The notes under the pieces: model-generated | What the model was told of the DNA's origin: nothing | The model's input: the letters and a program-made list of their open reading frames with translations, nothing else | Database searches by the model: none | Shown: positions 20,463 through 32,400 of the stretch, in pieces | Numbering within the stretch: the stretch's first letter is position 1 | How the letters are laid out: each line of letters opens with the position of its first letter | Origin: Uloborus plumipes | Taxonomy: Eukaryota > Arthropoda > Arachnida > Araneae > Uloboridae | Direction: 5' to 3' | NCBI GenBank assembly: GCA_038373865.1 | Contig: JAXGGA010004747.1 | Location: 1 to 64,000, forward strand | Length of the DNA stretch: 64,000 bases | Made by a program: the position numbers and the translations under genes

Positions 20463-23400
20463 CTACGAGAAACAGAACAGCATCAACACGAAATCTCATT
20501 TCCATCTTTTTTTTGTTCAATTCTCGAAATATTTAGCCAACTCCATGCAGACCTCCGGAATTCTATAGAGGCACTAGCTTAGTACCTGGTGCGGTAGCTA
20601 AGTGTCGTGTTGTTTTGTTTACCACGGTTATATTATTGCTCTCAAAATTAAGTATAGGTTATGATTCTAGATAGCTGAGTATGAACAGTGTCGGGCAGGA
20701 AACAGTTCGAGGGAATGCGATTTAATCGATGAAATCAATTTAAATGGGAGATGTTCAAAGGAGTAAAATTATGCATCAAAAAAAAAAAAAAAGTTAAGTC
20801 TTAATGTATTGAAGTCTCAGATAAATCCCTGAAATTGGGGAAAAAATACTACCGCCTCTGTGTCATATGTATTAGGACTAGTCTTCTAGATGCAGCTGTT
20901 ACTTACAATGAATATTCAAGAGGTTCTTGCTGAATTGAAACTTAATCAGGATCAGGTCAGTTGGTCCATGATTTTGCTGCCAGTCGTCTTCTTATGTTTG
21001 TGTTTGTACAGCAGAATGTCAAAATCCTTTCTCAGGAGTTAAAATGTATGTGATACACATTTCCATAAACAATAAGTAAAGCTATATTTTAAACGAAAAC
21101 ATTACCTGGAAATCTAGCAGCAAAGTAGCAATGTTATAGGGCACCCAACAAACAGCGAATACTGTAGTGAGGATGAGGAATCGTTTGGCTACTAACTTTC
21201 GGCGTTCCATAATATTCTGAATTCTGAAGGTGACAGACTAAAGGAGAAAATAATATATGAATCGTCGTTTGAAACAAACCTAAGCATTAAGTAGATAAAT
21301 AGCTGTGTGAAAAAGGGGATGTGTAACCCCCCCCCCCCCCCCCCCCCGCCGCTGCGTAACTGGCGAACCCCATTTTACGAAGCACCGCTCTTGAATATAA
21401 CGGGGCACCGTTGTGTTCTTTCTTATTACTCGAGTCTGGCTGGTGAAAAGAATAGTTCTATCCGTAGAAATATCTCAAAAATGGAACACGGCCGTTGGTA
21501 TTTCCTAACATTTATGCACTTTATGATTTCGCTAATCCCGTTGGTAAAATGGATTCGTTCCCCAAGCAGATATCCCATGTGTACGGGACAAAAACCTTTT
21601 TTCACCGAATACACTTTCCTTTTTGACATTCATTGAATTTCAGTTATGAATCTGACAACTGGAATTCTCAAGAGATTACTAGGCAACGCGCGTGAAAACC
21701 CCAAATTTCCTTTCCTCTCTCTCTCTTGACATTTTCTCTGTTGTTTATTCCTGCCACTTACTTCGAAACGTTTTAACTAACAAAAAGGAGCCTCTCTCGT
21801 TCATTGGAAAATCTTGATTTTCAACAGAAGCTTATCAACTGAATAATTATTTAAACAAAAACGGTTTTAAATTTACCATGTTTTTAAGGCGGACTAAAAA
21901 CTAGAAAAATAATTTCGCTAAGCCTCACGTATATTTAGAACCCTACAGGGATTCAGAACTTCTTACAAACTTGCAATACACCGCCAACTCGTTCATTTCG
22001 ATCCGTGGACTGCAGTTTCGGGCTTATTATTTCCTCATCAGCATGGAATACGAAAGTGAACGAGTTGGAAGCCAAAATCCTCTTATAGAGCAAAGAGAAC
22101 CGAAAAAAACTGGTAGCTAATGCCCTTGGCATCAGGTCTTCTCTGATCTTACCAAAATAGGTGTGATAGGTAAGATAACAATAAGGGGAAGAATAATAAG
22201 CATTTTTAGCCGTATGAAACAACGTAGAACGATGCTAATATCAAATACATAGTTTAGTTGATATGTCAAAAGGATAGCAAAAATGCAAGTTTTAAATTGA
22301 AAACTTCGGAAAGTTCAAACTCAGAACCCATCACCCTTCCTTTAAGTGGAATGGTTAGCAAGTTCTAGGGGCGGTGTTCATGGACGAAAATTAATTTGAA
22401 ATTCCCAATTACACATTTTCTGGTCAATGTGTAAGAAGTTCTGAATCTCTATGGGGATTTAAATCTACGAGTGGCTAATAGAAATTATCTCTTAATTTCT
22501 AGTCCGTTTTAAAAACATGTTAAATTAAAACATTTTTTAGTTAAATAATTATTTTCCTTTGCAAACAATTTTGGGGTTCAAAAAGATATTTAATTCTAAT
22601 TTGTGTGAGCATTTTTTCATGATCATCATAGAGGATTTATGCAAAAATATTGATAAAATTGGAATAAATTAAGAATTAATCGTTAATTAATTAATTCGAT
22701 TGTTCGCAAGATTTCACCCGAACAGACGTGCATCAAACAAAGTTAATAAAAACATGGTAATAACGATAAATAGTTGTCAGCATAGGAGAGTTTCTCAAAG
22801 TGTGGTCTGTGAAGCCCCGGATGTCGGACACTACAAACACGGGTTACCTCTTTCACAAGGGAAAATGGCAAGGGAAAAAACGTGTTTTACAGCAGTAGGT
22901 TTTACTGCTGTAAAACACGTTTTTTGATGTTCTTAGTCTTATGGAGAGGAAAACAACATACAGGTTAAATCGTATGGTCCGAGAACCTTGAATGCGCACT
23001 TTTCTCTTGTACTTAACTTCTCACTCCAGGGTCCCCCGTACCTTCCGCAACTCGTGGTTTAAGCGGGATGGGGGAAAATGACGTGCTACTGAAACGTCAA
23101 AAAATCATTCTGCTTTCGAATAACTCACCCATACTAATACAAATTTTGTGCAAATGGAACAGTAGTAAATTCCTAATCATGTTTATGTAATCAATATAAA
23201 CTGGTTCCCAAGTAGCATCAACTCATCGGATTTTGCTCGGCCGATCAACAAACTCCTCGTAAACTGATCCTGTAACGCATGATGACATCGTTCCGATCAG
23301 TATCCGAGCACGGTTTTCGATGAGCTACTTTTCATCGGAAAGCGATATCCTTCCGATCAACTTTCCCGATGAAAATAAGATGAGCTATATTCCATCGGAA

Positions 23401-26400
23401 AACGATATCCTTCCGATCAAGTTTTCCGATGAAATTCCTCGGCACGGGACTGTTCTGCTCGTAAATTGCTCCAAATCTCATCGTATTCTCATTGGATTTT
23501 GCTGCTCGGATTCTGCTCGGCCGATGAGACATATTGGATCATCGGCCGATGAGAACTTCATCGGGTTTCGATGAATGGCCGATCATCGGCCGATGAGATG
23601 ATGCTGCTAGGGTTGTTATCTCGTACCAACCAAGTTGGCAGTTTGGGGTGCGCTGCTTCACTTCTGCCGTAATTTGCAAGAAGTCCGACTTCCACAGTAC
23701 ACACATGGGCCACAGGGACCCTCTTTTATAGGGTGGGCATCCATTTACAGCACAACTTCACATTCACACAAAGATAGGATAAGGACATCAGAGAGGAAGT
23801 ACATCCATGCTTGTTCCGGCATTCGAACCCGGGATCACACCATCCCGGTCAGACTCCTCTGACCACTAGACAAGGTGGCCGTCATATAAACTCGTCTGCA
23901 ATAGTATTAAACTAAAGACATTAATTCAAGTTTTAAGTAAAAGTTTTATGGTAAATAAATCATACCTTTTCTGTGTACTGAAACTTAAATATTTACTATA
24001 CTTATCATTTCTATAGTTCTTTCAATTACATCTCAAATCTGCCTAAATGTACAGGCAACCACTTACTTCAAAATATATTTATATCAGTGTCATAGCTAGC
24101 AAGGGTGTTTCCCGAGGCGGTAGTTTGAGGTTTCACTCCCACCATAACCAGCACCAATTTAAAAAAAAAAAAAAGAAAACCAAACGCGGGGGAAAAAAAG
24201 CTATTTAATGTTTTATGTAAAAACGATATTTATATAATATTCATTCACAGATTTTTATTATTTTTGTCTTAACAAAATTTTAAGTTAGCTAATGTACAAA
24301 AGACATAGAAATACCGTGAACTCATTTTATTTTAAACTTGCCTTAAAAGCCAATGTGCTCCATTTTCGTTGAAAACAATTTTTCCTATTGTTTTCTACTT
24401 TATTTATTTATTTTTTTTTCAAAAAATTTAGACATTTAAGACTTTTGTATATGTAAACAGTGGGACATCCAAGATGATGGATTTAAAGATGTATCTACCC
24501 ACGAAACTCAGGAATTTTATTTTTTTATCATAGAAAAGGATAAAAACTAACCATATCACCCCTCCCCCCCCCCCACCATTCATAAAGAATACTTAAAAAA
24601 AATCCAATCTTTCTTTCCACCAACCTGTTTTCTGGGCTGTCCTTCCGTGCGGTTGAGACCCGTGCTGCCTCCGCACAGCCTGACGCCTATCCGGCAATAG
24701 GCCGCAGTCATCGTGGCTCCCGGGATTACGAACACTAAAGTAAACGTTGCAAAAGCAAACCATTCTCTCGCTGAGGAAGTTGACCAATCTTCAACGCAGT
24801 ACACAAACGAAAGTTCGCGACTGGAAAAAAAAGGAAAGAGATTTCTTTTAGTAGATTTTATGTCTCTAGACGAAGACTCTTCAGGATTTTGAAAATTTTT
24901 CAGAATTGAAAAATGATATTATGCTTTCAAAGTTTCTAATTTTTGAGGAAATATGTAAAATTTACTGAAAATGTAATTGACTGAAACATTTGTCAAAATG
25001 TACTTGATTTAGGGTGTAATATTGAGGCTGCTAAAGTTTTGAACTGCGATTTAACGCGTTTAAAATGCTTAAATAGTGCACAAAAACGTTAAGTCATCTG
25101 AAACATTTATAAGGGTTATTATACTTAAAAAAAAAAACAGATGTCAATTTACATGGAAGTTCAAGGTCATAAGTTAGTCGATAAACGCAAAATCAATACA
25201 ACGAAATATCAATTTAAGTTTTCAAAGGAAAGAACTGAAGCGGCTTTCTATAACGTGTTAATTTTAAGTAATTAATTGAAAAATTTCAGGTTTTGTTACT
25301 TGTTTTCAGCCCTCAACTTGGAAAAAAGAATCCTATGCTTATAGATCAAAAAAGGAAAATATTCTAACATTTTGTTTAAAATTCAATAGGAAGTATAATT
25401 TATTACCTCAACTATCTGGTAATTCTTGTATCTAAAGGGCATAGAACTCAGAAGACTATGCACTGCATTTGGATAGTTTATTAAGTTTTTTCAATAAACA
25501 GAAGAGGACAACTGACCTAAGTTCATCTAAAGTAGGGATTACTAAGGCCGAATTTTCCTCTTTTAAATTGCCTACATATTTCATATGCAATTTAAATCTA
25601 ATGTGTTACTGGCCCATTGAGTTGCGCGTATCCCATCCGCCCCCCCCCCTCACTTGGACTTCTCCTGACCAGGAACATGTAGCATATAAAAATAGTAACT
25701 CTTATTCAATAATGCATAATTACAAGTGCTAATATTGTTTTGTTGAGCAATTTTCCTCTTTCTTAACATGTATATCATCTTCCACTCTTCCAGATTGCGA
25801 AGCTTATCATCAATCTTGGCCATGTAGTGCTCCACTGGCTAGTTGACCTGCAATGTAGCCAATGTTTCAACTTTTTCAGGTAATACGAAAGGGTAATTTG
25901 CACTGACTCAAGTCTGGTTATTTTCGTAGTCCTATTGCAGAACTATTCCAACTTAAATCCGCCGCAATCGCTCGAAGTTGAATAATGATGCTGATTAAAT
26001 ATATGATAAAAAGGGATTGTCATTGAAAACTTTAAACCTGATGCTCATTATGAATCATCTTCATATGAAGCTTAATATGATAGAAGCGTAATATGATTCA
26101 TGCTTAATATGAAGACGACCTTTTAACGACAATTAAAGAATAGAACTACGAGTGTAAATTATTTCTAAAAACTGGGACTGTTATGTGTGTCTAGTGTAAA
26201 TAGTCTTCGAATATAAAAGAAGGGTACTTTTCCGTTATAGGTATGTCACATAGCTTGAGGACTTGTTTTCTTTCTACGGTGATGAAAATCGAAAAATTAT
26301 GTTTGCCTAGTCACCATTATTTGACAAATTATTACAATGTGATTTTTCATGTTACTAAATAACTTTTTTCCTTTAAAGTTCTTTCATTTTTAACAGTTTA

Positions 26401-29400
26401 ATTTAATTAGTAAATGACAGGTTGCTTTTAATTTGAAGGATACTTTTAGCCTTGTATAGTTTATACATTCTAAAATTAATAAAGAATTTTTCTTATTAGG
26501 TGTTGAGAAATGGCAGTGACTGTATTTGCTTAAAAAAATGATTGAAAAAAATACGAACTTGAACCGGCAGTTTTTATCGTCATCTACCGTTTGGCATATA
26601 AATATAATTAGTTTGAATTTTTCTCTTTCGAAATTGCATGAAAGTTCTTAATCCCTCGCTTTTAAGGGTTGCAAATATTTGCTTCTTTCCATATTTTCCT
26701 TACCAAGACATGCAAATGATGCACTATCAAAAAAAGCAATTGCATTAATTGCTCCTCCATCATTTCCCATTATCAACTTAAAGCGCACCAGCACAATTAG
26801 AAATGCCTACATGATAATGCACTCCAATAATTTGGAAAGATATTCTAAAAGGAGTACCATAAATACCACTCATGTTATAGAATGTTTACCGCCAGAAATC
26901 TTTAATCAGATTGTTATTCTCGAGGTACATTGTGGAATACTTGCACGGTGTATAAAATAGTTTTCTCTATAATGATTGAGAATTCTAGTATGGCTTATTT
27001 TGAGCACACAGATTATTCTTACACACGTTTTCCTCATTACATGTTACTTCAGTTTTAATAATGAGAATTTCTTCAGATTTTGCATCTCGAATACTTTGAA
27101 TTTGAAATATTAATTCATTGAACTGAATACTTGAGGTTGCAAATTGAACTTTTTAAGCGTGTTCAAACGTCATACGAAGTTGTTCTTTTTTAAAGTACTG
27201 TCCACAGTGCCATCTTTAGTATGTCAGAGGCCCTGTGCAGATTATGTTAAGGGGCCCCTGACTATAGCCTTGATAGAGCTCAATGGGGAGTAATGGGACA
27301 AGAAAGAGGGTAAAAATGGGATAAGAAAGTAGATAAGTAAAGTTCAAGGTTTGTTTTTATTTCTTTACACAGCCACCTTAAATAAATAGATGGTAATTAG
27401 ATGGGTATTACAAAAGATAATTAATAGTTAACATAGTTAATAGATGGATATTACAAAAGATAGTTAATAGTTAAAATGGTTGATAGATAGATTTTACTAA
27501 AGATTGTTAATAGTTAAAATAGTTAATAGATGGATATTATAAAAGTAACTCTTTTAGCACCTTCTGTCATTATCGTTCGAGCTTTTTGAAATAAATATGT
27601 TTTTTGGTAAAAATCAGTCATTGTTTGGTGATCTGGTAGGAACTGGGGGCCCTATTGATCGTGGGCAGCTGGGCACATGACTAGAGTGTCCAATGGGAGA
27701 GGTGTGCTCGACTGCCCATATAAAATGCTGAACTTAAAGATCCAGTTTCTGAGACACACATTTTATTGACATTTGTTGTAAATATAAATAATATTCTTGA
27801 ATTGAAAGTCAATAGAATCATTCAACATGATACTAGTTGAAAAGGTGCTTCGATGGAAAGATACCTTTAAGCAAGAGGCCATCTGTGTTACATGTTGGAC
27901 ATTGGACGGCAGCTAGTTTCGCCAATTGCGAATGATGAAGACTTGCCCGACGTTTCTTTAAATGCAAAAGCAAGCGACCTTTCCAGCCTATAGTTATCTT
28001 GTTACTCAATACATGGCCCCACAAATGCTATGCAGAAAGAATAATTGATTTCAGTGGCGCCACCTACTGTGTCGCTATGCATATAGAGCGGTAGATTGCT
28101 TGTTACATTAAAACTGGAAAAAACACTAGTACTAGTGTGCAGAAGGAAAACATAGCCGAGCGTTTCTTCAAATAACCGAAATATATTCGGTGTTACGGAA
28201 GTTTCTTCACTTTATGAGAGAAAAAAGATATGGTTTCTCTCAAGTAACGGAAAGCCCATGACTGGGCTCTGCTGACAAAGCAGTATATTTTATACTGATT
28301 AGGATTTCTGTTTCACAATTTTCACGTTCAGTTTCTTTCAATTCGGATAAAATAGAGTCTCTTAAAGATGTAATAAAATATTTTTATTACGAGAAAAAGG
28401 AAGTAAAAAAAGTGCTTTTAAAAGAGCGTAATTTCTAATAAGCTTTTATTTACATCTATTTAGTGTTGAAGTCTTTTGAAAAATAACGAGCAAGAGAAGC
28501 AACGAGCACATGTTTATGAACATGTACAAAAGATCAATCACTGCAATCACTATACGGCAAAGTCTATTCATGTATCATACTTTGAACAAGGACCCACCCA
28601 CTCGTAACTGTCCAATAAGACTTCTGCTTTGTCAGTGCAAAATTGAATTAATTGTTTAACCAAACTTACTAGATCACCCCAACCTGGCACATCCAAGCTC
28701 TAGAACTGTGAATCTGTTTTTGAGATTGAATTTTAAAGAGTATAAAATAAACTAATTTCAACTTTTACGAGTAGAGAAGACAACATTTAGTTATTTAAGA
28801 ACCATAACACCCTAGAACATGGGTGTCCATCCCCCCCCCCCCCCAAATTATTCACTACCGTCTTGTGCTTTTTATTTTTACCCCTCTTTTTTATTTTTTT
28901 TTAAATATTTTTTTATACATTATTAATTCATTAAAAGTTCGAATTATGCGCAGAATAGAATCGCTTTTTTTTCCTTCCAGACATTCCAAGACACACAAAA
29001 ATAAATAAATAAATAAATAATAAAAGAATAAAAGAAATAATTTAAATTAAAAAAATAAATTAATGAATAATTTAAAAAAAATCAGTGAATAATTTAAGTT
29101 AAAAAAATTAATAAATAATTTAAATAAATAAATAAATTAGTTTAAAAAAATCCCCCCCCCCCCCAAAAAAAAAATTATGGCCCTACTTGCGTCATAATCC
29201 CTCTGTGGGCACACCTGCCCTAAAATAAAAGCAACAAGACATTTTCCGCCTTACCTAGTCCCAGCATGAAGAAGTATCCCGTGCGCCTTACGCACTATGA
29301 GGACGGGTACAAAAAGCAGAAGAGCCAGCAACCACACCAAGAGAATGCTCCATCCCACATGTCTTCTGTAGAGGTGCTTCCGGAATGCGATGGGATGACA

Positions 29401-32400
29401 AATGACAACATACCGATCCACGCTCATTACGGTCATGGTAAAGACACTCGCCGCTACGGCAACACCTGAAATGAATTGGAAAATGAAATATGGAGTGTTA
29501 TAGCTCTAGAAGAATAGTTTAGGAGCTGTCATTTGTAAATACTTTGCTTTTTATTCAAAACATCTACAAGGTGTGTCCATTAAATTCGAGGACATCACAC
29601 ACTCCAGGGTCCCCCGTACCTACGACAACTCGTGGTTTAACCGGGATAGGGCCCTGGGGGGGAGGGGGGCTCTGTTCTTTTGAACCAGAACCAAGGGTCG
29701 AGCAAACCCTTGGCCCAGCACCCCCAGAGGTATCGTTTCACTTGGGGGACTTCGTGACCACGACATTTTTAACGTCCCCCAGCCACCATTAATCAAGACG
29801 GAGGATCTTTGATCGGCTGGGATCGAACCCGGGTCCCTCCGGTCACGAGTCCGACGCCTTACCGATCGGGCTACCACGGCTCAAAATTCGAGGACAGGGG
29901 CTAATACAACGCCATGAATAATAAAAAATAAGCATATGCATAATAGTCCTCAAAAAAAAAAATGACTTCCAGCACTTATATTTGTGCACGGCGGTGCACA
30001 TTCTGGAAACACGCTTCGTAGTTCTCTGAAGGTAAGCTTCGAAGTTAAGCGGTTATGTTTTTCTCTATGTCAGTGGTCGGCAACCTAAACTGACTGAAGA
30101 TTTACTTTCCAAGCTTGCTGTGAACACAAGATCTTTGGGGGATGGGTGGGGATGCATACACCATAGACATAAAGGAAAGTATTTCATACACCATTGGGTT
30201 GAAACTATGTATTCAGAAATTGTAGACTAACTCTAGTCAAAAAATACTTTGATATTTATTAAGTGGTTGCTTTAAATTGCTAAAAAAGGAAAAAGAAAAA
30301 AGAAAAATACTGCAGATATAGCACTGAGATTAAACTATTTTTAACAATAATTTCAATTTCTAAATGAAATTGAAAAAAATAAAAATTCTCATAAATTGAA
30401 AAGAAATAATTGTTTCATCAAAAAAGAAAAAAAAAGTGATGATGAAAAGCATTTTTTGGAATAGTTTTGAAATGAATTCGGAAGGGGTTTGAACCCTAAA
30501 AGGCCTCTCCTTAAATACGGCCCTCGGCGGAATACGTTTCAAGGGGTAGAATGTCTTACCTTGGAGGTAGTTCGCTAGTTTACACATGACTTCACCAAAG
30601 ATCCAAAGCTTGTACGTGTAAAATCCAATTGCCATGGGCATACACACCAAAGAAACTAGTAAGTCTGATACTGCCAGTGTGATTAGCAGTGAATTTGACA
30701 AGCACCGCATGTGCTGGAACCTGAAAGAAGAAAATCTTCATTTTGAATTTGTTTTATCATGAGTGCTGCATTTAGATTCGAATCTCGGAGTTACACAGAA
30801 TATCGAACTCTCGAACTTTTCGGTCAGTATTGTTTTTGATTCGGTCACGTGATGAATTCGTCAAATTAGTGTTTAGGATATTACTGGTCAAAAACGACAA
30901 GTAAGAATTTCGACCAGTACAAGAATATCCCAAATTGCTTTGGAAAACTGGGAGAGATGATAAGAAACGGGGTTCTTCGCTGACCTTCCTGATTCTTTCC
31001 TCACAATGAAAATGACGTAAAAATATCCTTAGAAGTGCCTCTTTGGGCTTGAGTGTTATTGACACACAAATAACATAAACATTGAAATGTATGTGCGTTA
31101 TAGGAAAGGGAGATAAGACTAAAGCTTCAGTTATTTTTTAATTTAAGTGAAATCAAATCAAAATTACGGAAATATTACGTGTTACAGATCATCATTTCCT
31201 ATCAGGCGCTTGGAATCCAATTTTTCAAAACTCAGCGTCAATTTTGTTTAATTTGTTACAATACCTCAAAAATGACTAAAAGACCAAAAAAATTTTTATT
31301 GCTTATTTCAAAAATAAAAGTTAGTTAAAACACTCAGAAAAAATGACATTGTTCTAGCTAAATTATTTAAAAAGTTATGAGTGACTTTAGGCCATGCATT
31401 CTATGTGTTCTAATGGAAAAGCAAAACTTTAAAGTGCTTTTTCTCGTTGATCAGTTTTTAGTGTTTCTATGTTACTGGAAATGCTATGGATTTTTTCTAT
31501 TAAAGATATAACTTTAAAGCAATATTTTTTGCACTCAGGATAACATATTTAACAAAACTGTGCATTGAATAAGTGTTTTATAAATGACAAAATTTTTTAG
31601 AGTTTGGTAAACCTCGAAAAACAAAATTTTCTGAGAATTTTTTACATAAAAGGTCACAAAATATTTTCAAATCAAAATATAAGAAAATGAATGCACATAT
31701 TTTTTCAGGCAATCCTTGTGATCATTTCGCAAAAAGAAATTTTGAAATTAGTGCAGAAACAAAAAAACCTTAGGGTTTTTTAAAAATTGAAATTTTCTTA
31801 AATTTTTCAAGTTTTCCAAAAAAGTTTTCAAAATTTTTAATGTTTGAAAATAAATTCTTGATTATTAAACAAGTGCAGAAACAAAGATTTCAAATAATTA
31901 ACTTTTTCACTTAAATTAAAGAAATTTGTTAGAAAGATACTGTTAACCCCTTAACTGTTATAATATTTATTAAATCAAATCTCTCTTCAAGTTAATTGTG
32001 TCTTCGTGCTATGAACACCAATTGGAACTCAACTTATAGTGCAGTAAGAGTCATTTTATGTGACTTACCGAACTAGGAAAAAGAAAAAAGAAGGAAAGTG
32101 AATAATTACGTTAAGGAGGTTTAAATTAAGTATAAATTTGGTTAACTCAAATATACTGAAGTCATTAATGTCGAGCTAATCAGATAAGTACATAAAAAAA
32201 CTTTATTTAAATTTATTTAAGTATGAAAGATAAGAGGAAATGGGTAGGAGGAATAATAATAACTTAAATTCAGAAGATTTGAATATTATAAATTTAGTCA
32301 ATGCAAATATACTAAAGTCATTAATATTAAATTCATCCAATAAGTACAACCAAATGTATTGCATAAAGCAGTAAGTAACCGCCCCTAAGCCAGGGCTAAT

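Noticed and set aside
29595..29883. tRNA gene on the minus strand
   Set aside because: A and B boxes are present but there is no complete cloverleaf with acceptor stem; the unit is flanked by a 13-bp target duplication and has a 200-bp body, so it is a SINE.
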